A stretch of DNA of 64,000 bases from contig VXAU01001334.1 in assembly GCA_013399695.1 (NCBI GenBank), forward strand, positions 776,316 to 840,315, read 5' to 3'. The notes under the pieces were generated by a model, which did not search any database, had not been told where the DNA came from, and worked only from the letters and a program-made list of their open reading frames with translations. Shown piece after piece: positions 47,233 through 60,000 of this stretch. The position numbers and the translations under genes were made by a program. The DNA comes from Formicarius rufipectus (lineage: Eukaryota; Chordata; Aves; Passeriformes; Formicariidae). Each line of letters opens with the position of its first letter. Positions within the stretch are counted from its first letter, which is position 1.

Positions 47233-47357
47233 ATAATTGTGAACAAGCACAGCAGGACACTGTCTGTCTGACACATCTAAATAAATTCCTAACGCAGAGA
47301 TTGCTGTTCAAAGCGTTCCGTGTTGCCTTCCTCGGCGGCTGTGTTCCACAGATGGAA
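47233..47357 (+). other. Candidate 125-bp coding exon, unrecognised
   Basis: The acceptor is strong (CTTATTTCTACTTCCAG ending at 47232). The donor GAA|GTAAGC has GT at 47358. The open frame enters in phase 1, leaves in phase 0 and reads about 41 residues, including DNCEQAQQDTVCLTHLNKF. It has several CpGs, unusual for this background. Its exit phase matches the short frame at 48140. No family recognised. Confidence 0.2.
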
Positions 47358-47767
47358 GTAAGCCATTTTGTTTTCACAACTTCTGTTGTTACTGTTTGAT
47401 TCTCCCCTGGGTATCTCTTTTTCCAGGATTACAGTAGCAGTAATGTTAGTTTTGGAAAGAGGAAAACAAACTGGTCTGTTCCTGGAAGTCAGAGTAGTAC
47501 TTTATGCAGTGAGGAGAGACATGGTGCTGTGACCCCTGTATGTAGCACTCTGCATGGAGGAGTGACTGGGAGATGTGGCACTGGCCATGCAGAGAATTTC
47601 CAGGTAGAAGGCTATGCTGAAAGAAACATAAATGGAAGGCACTGTTGTCATCAGTGAGGTTTTAAGTGATATCACAGAAACAAAGCCTGTCTTCTTCTGA
47701 GACCTATCAGAATATTTGCTGCCTTGCAGAGACAGACAGGTTGAGTTACAGTGGTTGAGTTACTTAC

Positions 47768-47880
47768 CTGGTGGCTCTGGAAGTCTCTCTTCTGTGTCCT
47801 CATCTGCTGTGGGGATCATCCACTTCTGCATCAGTTGGAGTGAAGAGCAGTTTCTGCTTGAAGGGATCTTCCTGATCTGG
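47768..47880 (-). other. Candidate minus-strand exon, 113 bp
   Basis: On the minus strand the acceptor CCTTTTGCCTCAG precedes 47880 and a perfect donor CAG|GTAAGT follows 47768. One frame is open throughout and ends in ADEDTEERLPEPPG before the donor. A second frame reads PDQEDPFKQKLLFTPTDAEV and stops inside the segment. Codon choice is coding-like in both, so the frame is undecided. No partner exon or family recognised. Confidence 0.2.
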
Positions 47881-48127
47881 CTGAGGCAAAAGGCATTTGA
47901 GGGTCCGCTCTGTTCATGTGCAGCTTGCGGTGTCACACTGCTCCTGCCTGCACGAATAGCTGGCATGCGCTGATGAGTACATCTGTATTTGTTATGAAAG
48001 CTGGTGCTCTGCCTGACCTGCAGAGCAATTCCCCTGTTCTAGGGCGATCAGAGTTTCCCATTGCTTTGTGAACTGTCCATGCACTTCTCGTGTTTACACG
48101 AAGGGAGGTGGACCTGCGTGTGTGTGA

Positions 48128-48235
48128 CAGTGCTGGCAGGCAGAGCGGCTCTTGCAGCTGCGAGGAAGCCCACAGCAGATCATGAATGCTGCCAATGAGT
48201 TTGTGATCAGCCTCTTTGCATCTGGAAACTACTAG
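48128..48235 (+). other. Short protein-like frame ending in TAG
   Basis: After a TGA at 48125-48127 the frame is open for 35 codons to TAG at 48233-48235. It contains ERLLQLRGSPQQIMNAANEF and ends in SLFASGNY. A phase-0 acceptor-like CAG ends at 48139, but its upstream tract is TG-rich and not pyrimidine-rich. Joined in phase to the segment at 47233 it would make a two-exon C-terminus of about 73 residues. No family recognised. Confidence 0.15.
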
Positions 48236-48286
48236 TAATAATCTCGTTCTGCCAGCCAGTTTGTGAGGTCAGTGGGAACTGCTGGG

Positions 48287-48391
48287 GATTTTTTTGTGTT
48301 TCTTTTTAGTTTGGTTTGGATTTGTTTGTGTTTTTGTTTGTTTTCTAAGGATGTATTTGGGAAAGTGGTTTTTGGTTTTGTTTTTTTTTTT
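48287..48391 (+). repeat. T/G-rich simple tract
   Basis: GTTT, GGTTT and T-run units over about 100 bases, interrupted near 48346-48364. It is similar in type to the tracts at 10041 and 13959. Confidence 0.7.
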
Positions 48392-51300
48392 AAATCTTAC
48401 TCATAATTTCAGTGATCATCCATAATGGAAAAAAAAGATAGGACTGAGAAAGTGGCCCTGACACTGTTTTTATATGTTTCTGTCTGGAGAACTGCTTGCT
48501 CTTTGCTTTGTTTAACAAAACTCACAGGCTTTGCAAATGCACCTTGGCAGAGGGCGTTTCCTGGTGAATAGCAGGCTTCCATCTGGGTTTGTGTGGATTT
48601 AAAAGGAGTGTTTTGATGATGTGGTACATTGCTGAGCCAGGCTTCAGAAAGATGTCAGCAAGTGTTGTACTGGTGTATGTAAAGTCCGGCAGTTAAATAT
48701 CTCGTTAAACATGTGAAGCATAATCTTAATGGCTTTTTATGAAAGTTTGACCAAAAGTATGATGGTGCTATACTGATGATATTAACACATGCAGGAGAAA
48801 TATCCTCTGCAAGGATCCCAGCAATAATGGTTCCTTAAGGTACAAATTTTATTCCAGCCCTGCGGTTTATACATTGTGACTTCACTTCTCCCAACACTTT
48901 ATTAAAATGTCTTGCTCTATCTTGTGGTTTACTGCATCTCCGTTGGGAGATTTTGTTTGAATTTGAGAACTTTCATAGGAAAAATAATTGTTTCTGTATC
49001 ATTAAACCATTCCCTAGAACTTTTGTGGCCATTAACTCTTCTGTATTAATCTGAGAATTGTTCCTCCTTCATTTTAATATTGAGTCCTTTACAAATTTTT
49101 GACCCCGAACAGTTGTACAACTCAAGTAAGGATCTAGTTGTCTGTCAAGTGCTAATTAAATATCATACACTTTTGTATTTTGGTCTCAGTCATTTACAGT
49201 AGACATTACCGGTATATCAAATATCTGAGGAAGCACAGGACAGTTAGAAAAGTGGAGGGGGAAAAAAAGCAGACTAAGGAGAGGATTGCTCATTTACAGT
49301 GTGCTCTATGTTCACACTGGAACGTTCTGCCCTGCTTCCTGGAGAAGCAGACTCTTCCTGACTCTGATCTGCTTCCTGGAGACACAGATCCCGTTCAAAT
49401 GAATCTGTTGACCTTGATGTAAGGTAGCAGGGGGGGTGGGGGGAAGAAAACCTTAATGTTTACCAGAAATTGTTGTTTTCTTTACAGGATCAATTTAGTT
49501 CTCTTACTTAATCTGATAAAAAATGGAAATTGACATTTTAGCATTTGAATTTGCTATTACATAGAAAACAGCCTATTTGCAGACTGAGATATTAATTGAT
49601 GTATGTTTAAAATAATCAGTTATTTACGAAGGCACCTCTTACTGGAAAATACTGGGGTTATGTAGCATAAGAACTTCAGAAAAAAGTGGTGATATACAAG
49701 GAAAATGACCAACATATTAACAGATCTGTATGCGAGTGAAAAGCAGATATTTCAGGTTTAATTTTTCTTTGTGGCAGATTTAACTGTTGGTCCATTGCTT
49801 AATGGTGAGGAATACAATTCGATGTTACCTTTTGACATTTCCAGCCGCACTCTTGTTTAATTTGTGCTGTTCATGGCTTCAGGCTATTCCAAACTTCAGT
49901 ACACATGAGAAAGCAAACAACCCCTGCCATCTGAAAACTAAACTAAAACAAAGCCCCTCTAAAAGAGTTTTTCTTGCCTTTTTTTTCCCCCTGCTGTGAC
50001 ATGCATAATCTGTCTTGGTATTTGAGATATCTTTATTCAAGTTTTATATACTGTTCTACCCAGCAAACTTTAAAGGACTAAGAGTTGATGCATCCTTAAT
50101 TGCCTTTGCTAGTTAGGAGGGATTGAACTGCATCTTTGTGGAAAGTTACAAGAAAAAAAGTTTGCTTTATAGTGCCAATAAGCATATCAATTTTGCTAAG
50201 GAAATATTTCTAGAAATATTTGAGACACAGATGAATTTTGAAATGAAACTTTGGAATTCAAGTGTAGTATTTGGAATAGGACACAGGCACTATTCTATTG
50301 TTTAAAAGGAGCCATTTGTTTACTTCTGAAAAATGTGGGAACTGTGAAGGAACCAGTGTTGCAAATTTGCTGTAATCAAAATCCAGTGAGACTCATCAGG
50401 AAGAAACCCCACCAATATACTACTGATAACAGATGGGCCCAGTAAGATTATTTTTAGACATGTAAATTGGTTGAGTGTTATCAGTAACACTTTCTCTTGC
50501 TTGAACTGCAACCAGTGCTTTGTCAATTTTTTCTGTCTAACCACTCAAAGATGAAATCAAAGTGTTTTACAAATAATTCTTTTTCTGTCTGTAACGTTTG
50601 TTTTCAAGATCTACAGATAAAAAATAAATAATAATAAAAATCAAAGTGGCTTTTTTTTGACACTAGAAGAGCAGTATAATATGCTGTTAAACAGATCCCT
50701 GGAGCAGATAATTGAAGGCTACTGAGCAAAGCTCTAGAAAATCATTATACAAATACAATCACAGTCTTTGTCAAACTTTATGGATAAGCTACTTTTAAAA
50801 TAGGCCCCAAGAGTAGAAAAATTTAGATTAAAGAATAGTGTACTGTATGCTTCTATGTCTTGGATTCTGTCTTCTGAAATTTGATTTTCCCAAGACTCTG
50901 TAGAGACTATGAGCAGTAAACTGACTGTATTTTGGTTGCTATGAAAAAAAAAAGGAATTTGAAAATACAGAAACAAGAAGGCAGCAGTTGATCCTGGTGT
51001 TACACAGGAACATCTGTCTGGAGTTTCAAAGGCAGTTAGCCATCAGCTATGGCAGATTTTCTGTCTGGCTGTGTAAGGACTGTGTGAGCTTGTTCTGTCT
51101 ATATTGAAACTGCTATTGTTGTCCTGCTGTGAAGTGACAGATGGACATGTCTATCCTGAGAGATCTGTGACTTTTGGTTGACTTGTAGTTTCTGAATCCA
51201 TGCATAATAGAGCTTGATCTAGTCCTTCAAGAGAAGAAGAACAAAAGTAGAAAACACCCCAAATGAAACATATGGTGCCAGAGTGTATTGTGAAATCATC

Positions 51301-52789
51301 AGAAGTAAAATCCATTCTTCTTTTTGAAGACAGAAGGGTTGTTTTTCTGAATGGGAGCTGTCAGCTTTTGGTTTATTTTTGTAGGAGTACAACATATATA
51401 CATACATATGCAGTGGATATTTTTCTTTACCTTACGTAAAACAAGTTATGGTGCTATTCTACTGTAGTCCCACAGACAGCCAGGACTAAGACATAGAATC
51501 CTGAAAAGTTTAGTGATAAAGGAGATTGAATTGGTGGAGATGTTGGGAGGGGAAAGTATCCAGTTCAGAAATACATGTTTTGTTTTCTAATGATGTGAAT
51601 TAATGTTTCATTAGAAACAAGTTAATAAGTTTTCTAATTACATGAGTTTGTCTTACTATGTAGCATGTTTTTTAATTGGGTAATAAATATATTTTATGTT
51701 TCTGAAAATGGTTTGTCTGGAAAAATCTTATTAAAAACATTAATTATTCAGCTCAGATAAGTGTGTTCTTATCTTGAAGTAAATGATCCTAACATTAAAA
51801 GAGGAGAGGGAATTACCACTGGTTTTGAGAAATCTATTGGGAAAGTAGAACTGAATTCATGGGGTCACTTTTATGATGTAAAACTAAATGCTGATGTTTC
51901 CTCTTCAGTTTGCTGTTGTTTAAATTAAACCCTGGCATTTTTGATTCTGTGATGTTTCCTCTGCAAATCTGTTCAAGTCTGCTGAGGCATACATTAGTCA
52001 GGTATGCACCACTTTAACTGTTTAAACTGGAAACTAGAAACCATCCTTCAAGACTGAAGGATCTATTTAAACAAAGTCCTTATTTAAGCCCTGTACAAAG
52101 ACATACATAATGAAGAACTGTATATTATAAAAGGAGAAAACAAAGAATAGGCTGTGGTCAAAGCATCACTTTTCTCTTTTGGAATGTTTTGTTGTCATGT
52201 GAACAGTAAGTGCATGTTTTAAAAGTACTAAAAAGACAACTATTTTGTTAAATATTTGGTTTGCCTTTCCTCATGCTGTACTTTAGACAGGTGTGTTACA
52301 GCTCATGTCTGTGTTACCTTTAGTTCCGTACGGAATAGTTGAAGGAGCCAAAGGAGGCAGTGTGACATATATCCATTACAGGAGCAGTGTATTAGTGGAA
52401 GCACATTACTCCTGAATAAAAGGTCAGTCACAGTCAGCCAGTTGGTATGTTTTTCTTAAACTAGTAAAGACTGTCCAATCCAGTTCCTTCAATGGCCATA
52501 TTCTGTGAAAAGTGATTTCTTTCTGCTAATACATATAAATCAATAAAAATATAAATTAAGACAAATTATTTCAATTCAGTGCAGTGTATTTGAAGTCCAG
52601 TTCAGTAAAATTTTGATCCACATCCCTATGGAAGGATTGCTGCTTACCTAAATTGATGTTTACCAGTGTGGCTCAAGAATCCTTTCCAGCTGTGTTTCTG
52701 GTTAACTCATATGTTGTGTTACAGGCATAGATGATTTCAGCCCAGTCCTTTATGATGCTGAATGATAAGGTATAAATAGTTACCACCGA
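48392..52789. other. Non-coding stretch
   Basis: No supported gene. It contains a G-rich run, seven G, T, then six G (49430-49443), near an open run ending at 49422. Otherwise it is AT-rich unique DNA with no transposon recognised. Confidence 0.45.
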
Positions 52790-52841
52790 CCAAAAAAACC
52801 AAAACAACAAACAAACAAACAAAAAAAAAAAACCCACAAAA
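52790..52841 (+). repeat. A/C-rich (CAAA)n-like tract
   Basis: CAAA and CAACAA units followed by an A-run and AACCC. It is the complement in character of the T/G tract at 48287-48391, about 4.4 kb to the left. Confidence 0.75.
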
Positions 52842-53435
52842 ATATTTCAAATTCTGAGTTAATCAAATGTGGGCATTTGTCAGGAGTAAAGGTTAAGAAA
52901 TCAGCTAATCCAGTCCTCCTTCATCCATTTATATTATTGTGGTTCTGTCTAGCATGTTAATATTAATTTCAGTTCCTCTTAATGGGTTTTGGTTAAGTCT
53001 TTTAACTGCTCTGTTAATCTTCTCTCTGATGAGATACATCATTATTGCCAAATACAGAAGGTGTGAGTCCTTGTCAAGTCCCATATATGCATTGAACATA
53101 GCAAATTGAAATTGTGCAGTAACTGCACAAATGATAGCATGGACCCCAAGGTATCAAACTAAAAGAATAAATACAGGTATTTTACTGATGAATTGGGTAC
53201 TGGTAAAAGGAGAGATTCTACTGTCCTACCTTCTGGGCTGCAAGTAGGTTTGAAGCTACAGTGTGTGTTAATCTAACCCAGCATCTGTTGTGGCAGCTTG
53301 CATTGACGATGAATGGAACCAAAGTGCGTAAATGCCAGAAATTATGTGGGTTAACTGGGGACACACTTTTTGATTGGTGTCTTTTGCTTTTGGTTTTCCT
53401 TAGAAAACTTCATTCTCTTTAGATTTTCTTATATT

Positions 53436-53465
53436 AAAAAAAAGAAAAGAGAGAGAGGGAGAAGG
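53436..53465 (+). repeat. Purine-only A/G tract
   Basis: A-run, then AAAGAGAGAGAGGG, about 30 bases with no pyrimidine. Such tracts can form triplex DNA; no further signal is attached. Confidence 0.6.
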
Positions 53466-53820
53466 ACCTTTTGAAATGCCTAGGTTACTGTGATCTTTTA
53501 TAGTTAAATTATTTAAATTAGTGCACATATGATAGGGTTGTTTCTGGCAGTATCAGCAGGCCACTCTAACTGATCAGTCTGTAACAACACATACTAGTGG
53601 AGCCTTGTCTTCTCCCTGTGTTGAGTCTAGTCAGCCTTCTAGATTACCTGACATTGCCATTTACTTCGAGGCAGTAAGAGAAAAAAAGATAGTTTTCTTG
53701 CTATTGCTCCTGCTTCGCCTGTGTCCTGGCAGTCTGTCAGAATGGTTGGTGTCTCTTCTGTTCGTAATAGGGTGAGCTGCCTCCTGCTTTTACGAAGAAT
53801 TTCTTAACTAAAGGCTTTTT

Positions 53821-54042
53821 TTAAGCACTCATGTTTTGGGTAAACTTGACAGGAAAGTGACAGTGCTGATTGCAGTTCAGAGCCAGGAGATGGTTTTCAT
53901 TTGTGCAGTAGCCATAAGGAGTACCTGGGGCCAGAACAATGGAGATGCTGCCTTCTTGCACTTTCCCAGCAGTGAAGCTGAAGGCAATACCTGAGTAGCC
54001 CTCCACCTCCCAAATCAGGTCAAAGGGCTTTGCTAAGTCATA
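53821..54042 (-). other. Candidate minus-strand terminal exon or gene relic
   Basis: On the minus strand the frame is open for 86 codons between stops (54082-54084 and 53821-53823). It has no ATG except three codons before the end, so it would need splicing into. A CAG at 54043-54045 gives a possible but pyrimidine-poor acceptor, leaving about 73 codons. The product reads like a folded protein, with LIWEVEGYSGIAFSF, APGTPYGYCTNENH and four cysteines spread over the C-terminal half. About half the third positions are G or C, above the local background. No family recognised. It may be a relic of a gene or an unlisted repeat. Confidence 0.25.
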
Positions 54043-54085
54043 CTGAAATGTTTTGTTAAACTTCCATTGAACCGGTCTGTTTTAT

Positions 54086-57000
54086 TGCCCCTCAATAGGC
54101 TTTTGAAGCTAAGCAATAAGGTTGGTGGCTTAGACTGTTATTTACTATCTTTATTTAAAGAAAAAAACCAACCAACTACAAACATTTTCTGCCTGAGGGG
54201 GGCTATCAGTGGTTCAAACTAGTGATATTTTTTCTCATTGTTTATCAGTCAATTTATTTATTTATCTATCATTCTAGATGGTCAGAAGTCTTAGGGAAGT
54301 CCCCTTCTCATCACTTTCCCCTCTCTCATATTTCAGCTTCTGTGTGATCAAGTTCTCTTTTACTTTCAGTAATTTTAATAGCTGACTGTGCTCAGCTATT
54401 GCTGTGCTGGAAGATTGCAAAATTGAAAACTTATCCTTCTTTTCTTTGTCAGGTACTCCAGTCTGAATATTCAGAGAGTCTTTGGGAGAGCAGGAAGAGA
54501 GTCTTCAGAAGACTGGGGAAGGGCAAATGTAAACCTTCATTTGCTACTTCTTTCCTTTTTTTAACATATATATATTTTTAAAGGTGCTGGAGAAAATGAA
54601 GGGAATTGTAAGCCAGTCAATAAAACCTGAAAGAGGAAAGGAATTACAAGGTGGTCAGTGAAACCTTAATCCCCACACATTTTTTTAAACAAGTTATTAA
54701 GCAGTTGCTTTATAAGCAGCTCTGGAATAATAAAATTGATAAGCATCCAGTATAGATTTATCCAGCGCCAGCTATGTTAGGCAACTTTAATTTCCCTCCT
54801 TGACAGTATGGCTAGCCTAGTAGATAAAAAATAAGTGGTAGGTGGATGAGGTATCTTGACTTTGTTGTTTTTTTCCTTCAGTGACTGTGTGTGATATTCT
54901 TGACTATCTCACACATCACTCATAGAAGATGGTGGGGAACCCCACATGAAATCATTGTAAAGTGAACACACAAGTGGTTGAGAAAAGGTCTCCAAGCATC
55001 CTTAATTGTTTACTGAGAACTGAGAAGGCACTTCAGAGGGGTCCAGTTCTCTGTTTTGTTCTGTACTTCTATTAGATGCTTGGCTAGTGGAGTGCAGAGA
55101 ACACAGTAAATTATTATCTGGGGATGGTCTGTAGACCCTGTGAATCCACTGATTGCTTAGAAGGCGTCACGATGGGTAAGTAACAAAAGCAATCCTATTA
55201 TCAGGAGGCCTATATTCACTACACAGGGTCCTATGCCTCAACTGGAAAACTTAAATAGGTCTCACATGGCAAAAAAAGATGATTAAAATGCAGTTGTTTT
55301 GGAGAGACAGTCCAAATACAATGATCTGAAATTCCAAAAGGTGAGTACAACCTGCCATGTTTTATGTACTTGTTGGAAGAGGAGTTAGAACCTTAAGTAG
55401 TCTAGCCAGTGAAAACTTGAGGTTTATAGTTAGTTGAAGGACAAATACATCTGTTTATACATCTGAGATGTACAAACAAGGAATTTTGCGTGTACAGGGA
55501 CATTGCTTTTCTACTCTGCTTAGCACTACTGCGTCTCAGGTAGATAACTCTATACAGCAGCTGTAATGAAGTGCTTTGATACTGTAACCTACAAGAAGAT
55601 GTCAAAAGGGAATGACTTTGTTTAGTCTCACAGGGGGAAAAAAAAAAACCAACAACAAACCAAAACATTTTGTGGGAGACATCTTATGAAAAATGGAAAG
55701 CTTTATAGGAGATATTGTCTTCCATTAGAGAGGGCAGGAAAAAAAATGGTGCTATGACTCTGAATGGATAATAGGAAAAAAAAGAACTGTCTTAGATATG
55801 CCAGTTTCAGTGGTATCTTGTACCCTATGTCTGTTATGTGATTTATCCCTCTACATATTTTCAATAGCTTGTTTACTTTGGTTTAATAGAAGACACAGGT
55901 TCTCACATGTCACATAAGGGGAGATCAGAGAATCTCAGTTGCCAGCCATAAGCATCTGAGTCATGCTAGGTTTCCAGGTTGAAGTGTTACTGTGGTTTCT
56001 GATGGCTATTGAGCATAACAGTGAATAGAACCTGGGCAGGAAGCTCTGTCCAAAGAAAAAAAAAATCCTATTTCATTATGAACAGGTGATGACAAAATTA
56101 CATTTTAGTTGGTTTGTTATTTTCCCCATAGTAGAGATACCAGAGTTATTACCACTCTCTTTTTTAGAAGTTGTGAAAAGTTCTTCTGTACCTGACTCTT
56201 CTTGCATTATCTCTTCTACAATAAATAACCATGCCACTATAGAAACACAAACAAACCCCTAAAACACTCCCAAAGCCACCACATCCCTCTCTTGCTGCAC
56301 TTCATTGGCTGGTTTGCAGATACCCAGGTAAACCTGAATGGACTCTTGATCCTGATGGAAATTCAATAGTTAATCAAATTGAAAGCAACATTTAATATGT
56401 GAAGGGAACAGAAATCTTGTTGTAAATGACTTCTTATACTGGGATCTATGTACTGTGCTGGATTGTTCTTCATCTACAGGGTCCACCTGTCCTGTCTTGA
56501 TTTCCATTGAATTAGAAAAGCTTTCTAAAGGTGGAGCAACATTTAACCACTTTATAGAAGACACCCTTGGCTTTTGAAGCTGATTGTACCTAATTTGTTT
56601 TCCTGTTTGAGAGTTGCCTGTGGATCATGGCTTGTTTCCCAGTAGCTAATAAAATCACACACATGAGAGAAATAAAATATTTTTATTTGTAATTTTTATT
56701 TCTCAAAATAATTATACATAACTCCGTCTAAATCTGTTGTGTCTTACATTATACCATGCTGTTTGCAGAAATAGCCATTAATGCTCTTGTGAAGTGGGAA
56801 AGAATTAAGAGACTAATGTCTGCATACAGCTTGAGCCTGTTGCTTTGTCTGCCTTCATCTGGTGTTTGGCTTGTCTTCCTGTATTTCATGAGAACAGACG
56901 ACTAGCCACGTTCTGGTCAGGCCAAGTGTCCTTTTAATTCCATACTCTTTCCAAAGGCACTTAGTAAAGATGCTTGGGGAGAAAAATGTAAGAAATGCAT

Positions 57001-60000
57001 AAAGTATAAGTAATAATTCTTTCCCATGGTTAGGTCCCTTACTTACATGGTTTAGGGACCTCCTTAGCTAAAGGTTCAACCCCAGCATTTGTGTTTTGAA
57101 TAACCAGCAGTGGGTCTGTCATTCAAGAATTAAGAGGGTTTTTTGAGTCTGTTCATTTATGTGTGCCCAGTGTCTTACTGCAGTGATTCCACAATTCAGG
57201 TATACATTGTGAAGAATAAGTGTTTCCTCATTTGTTACAGATCTGTCATTTAGTAACCTGTGCACTAGTTTTTATTGTGAGAAATGGTTCATTGTTGACT
57301 TTTCCACACATCAATCATTCCACTCGCCTCTGCATTCTTCTCCTTGGTGGTTTTTCTTCTTTTCTAAAGACTTCCAGTCACTTTGGTCTTGGAAGATTTG
57401 ACAGTGTTTTGATACAAGAGTCAGTCCCACAACACTGTGAAAACACTGCTGTCCCCTTGGTGGCCAACACACTGAATTTTTTTATTTTGCTATCAGTAAA
57501 TTGCATTACAATTTCTTTAATTAAGGTTCTATGAATTATGGGTTAAACAACATGTATAAATTAAGGAGGAACCAGGTTGTAATTGGAAAATTATGATAAT
57601 TTCCACAAGTAGTATTATATTGAAGTTCCTCCCTGTATGTGCTGTACATAGTCATTAATGGTGGCTACTGTTACGTGATGAGCTATTTCCACAGGCATTT
57701 TTGATTGCTAAAGACACTTGTAATACCTATATTTTTATGGTTTCTTTAATTTTTCTGTAAAAATTTCAGAATAATTAAGGCAATCTTAGTAACATCTTAC
57801 TTTGAAAAGCATGTTACCAAAACAGTTGGTGAGGCCAAGAAACAAATTCGGTTACACAAATGTCAATTAAATTGGAACAAAATTGCTTCAGAATTTAAAA
57901 AACCCAAACCCTTGCTTTTCATTCCAAAGAAAACCATACATTTGTTTGATAATAAATGGATCTAAACTGTCACCTCGTCTTTTGAGCCTGTAAGCAGGTT
58001 GTCTCCAAGTGTTCCGACTGTCAAGTTGCCCCTCTCTCTTTGCCAGTCATACATGCCTGGTTGTGTTTATCAAAAGCCCTGCTATGGCATAAGCAGGGAG
58101 TTGCTGCACCTTTACTGCCTTGCACAAAGGAGTGAGGATGTGTTTGTCATACAGGGGTGGAAAGGACAGTTTGGTTGTATGCTGTGACAGGTTTAGTTTG
58201 TGTATTAGCGCTGTGCAGTGCGGGGCGTTAAGGAGAAGGGAGTAGTGGGAAGGGCTGGACACTGCAGTGCTGCTGAATGTGAGTGTGTTGAGCAGGAGGT
58301 GGTGGATGGTGGGAGAAAGTTGAGTAGAGAGGCTGTTGGGATGTGGTCCATGTGGCCTGGCAAATGGCTGAGTCCTTTCCAGGTTTTCAGTCCTGTCTAG
58401 AAGGAGGAGGCATTATTCTGTGGTATTGGGGTTAAGGAGTGTGCATACCACAGGGACCTTCCTACCCACATAGTTTGTGCAGCCTTTGTTGTAAAGTATT
58501 CTCTTCCCCTGTTATATATCTGGGCTGGGGTCTACAGGTCCTTCTTTCCCCATGTAATTCTTTTGTTCAGCTGATTGATTTTAGGCATCAACAGAAAGGC
58601 AGAGTCTGAAAATTAATGGAGGACTTCGTATTTTCAAAAACAGGTAGAGGAGAGACTATAAAAGATCCTGTCAGAAGTCTTGATTAACTGTGAAGCACAA
58701 ATCTGACAAGAGTAAGCTTCATTAACAGCAGAACTCATGGCTCTGCTTGCTTTAATTTGTTTTCCATAGCTGAGGAATTCTTTACCATGTAAGGGTTTAT
58801 TTCAGATGCAAGTTTTTCACTACCAGACAAACACTATAAATTTTAACTAAAATAATTCAGACTTCACCCCTTCAAAACTCGATGAAACAGCTCTCTTTGT
58901 TTTGTGTGATTTCTTCATATATTGTATTTGGAGCCTTAGCAGTGAGAAGGATTGGATGGATGACTCATCTGTCTTTACTGTGTGTTCTGTCACGTGAAAG
59001 ACACCATGTATGCGGGGTTGCAGCTCTATGCTAGTAAAGTTACGAGTTTGTACTCAGCATGTGATCATCTATGTTGTGTTAACTTGGAGCTGCTTACCTG
59101 GAAGAACTTTGGGGAAAGCTGGCTGGAGAGCAGAATAGACCAGGTTAGAAGGCAAAAGAAGGGACAAATATGTGGCTTGCTATGAAATACTTAACATAAA
59201 ATTAAGGGGAAATGTTTTATGGATTTTTCCTCTGCACATTTGTCAATATTGTTTTGAGTTACAGAGGTCAAAAACAAACCATGGGTCTTGACAGGTGGAC
59301 TAATTGTTTTTAACCTGGTGATCATAAATGATGAGCTAAAACTTGGGTTTGAAAAATAAATGGCTTTTAGTATTATCTAATAATTCATACTGTGTTTAAG
59401 CTAGACTGTTACAATACATTGACTCAGTTTTTAATTGTAAAATGTTCCTTTTCTTTAGAAACAGAAAATTCTGGCTAACAGGGCTTGAAAGGTCAAATTC
59501 ATTGTGATACTAAAATAGTATATATAAATATGTTTTTGTTTCGAAACTAAGTCATTCAGTAAAAGCTTAAAGTTACAGTGACAAAAACAGGAACAGTTGA
59601 ATTAAAGAAGTATTTAGCACTTTTCAAAATTTAATTACAATATGTAACATTTTTTGTTGTTCCTTTAGAGTTTATGGTTTGTTGGGTTTTTTTTTGTGTA
59701 GGCAAGTGATTTAGTTTTATAATTTTATACTTGCTTTACTGTTGATAAATAGCAGTCAGCAATGGTTTGGGTGGGGGGATCTTTGTAGCCTTTTCTCTGG
59801 GCATTTTTCCAAAGTACACAGCTAAAATGCTTCATAGGTTTTGTTTAGAGCAGGGCTTTTAATGGAAAGATCACTGCAGAGTCTTTTTGATGAAATTTTG
59901 CAAAAGCTTCATTCTTGTTTTCCTTCAGACTCAACATGACATTTCAATGGTGGAGTGTGGTTTTAAAAAATACATATGATTGTCCTGCATACTGTTCTTT

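Larger units (their letters stand above)
46850..48260. other. GC-raised segment with protein-like open pieces on both strands
   Basis: GC and CpG rise above the flanks here. Both strands show short frames with coding-like texture next to splice signals, listed separately at 47233, 47768 and 48128. The higher GC also lowers the density of chance stops, so the clustering is suggestive and not proof. It may be a true exon cluster, a decayed gene copy or an unlisted old repeat. Confidence 0.3.
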
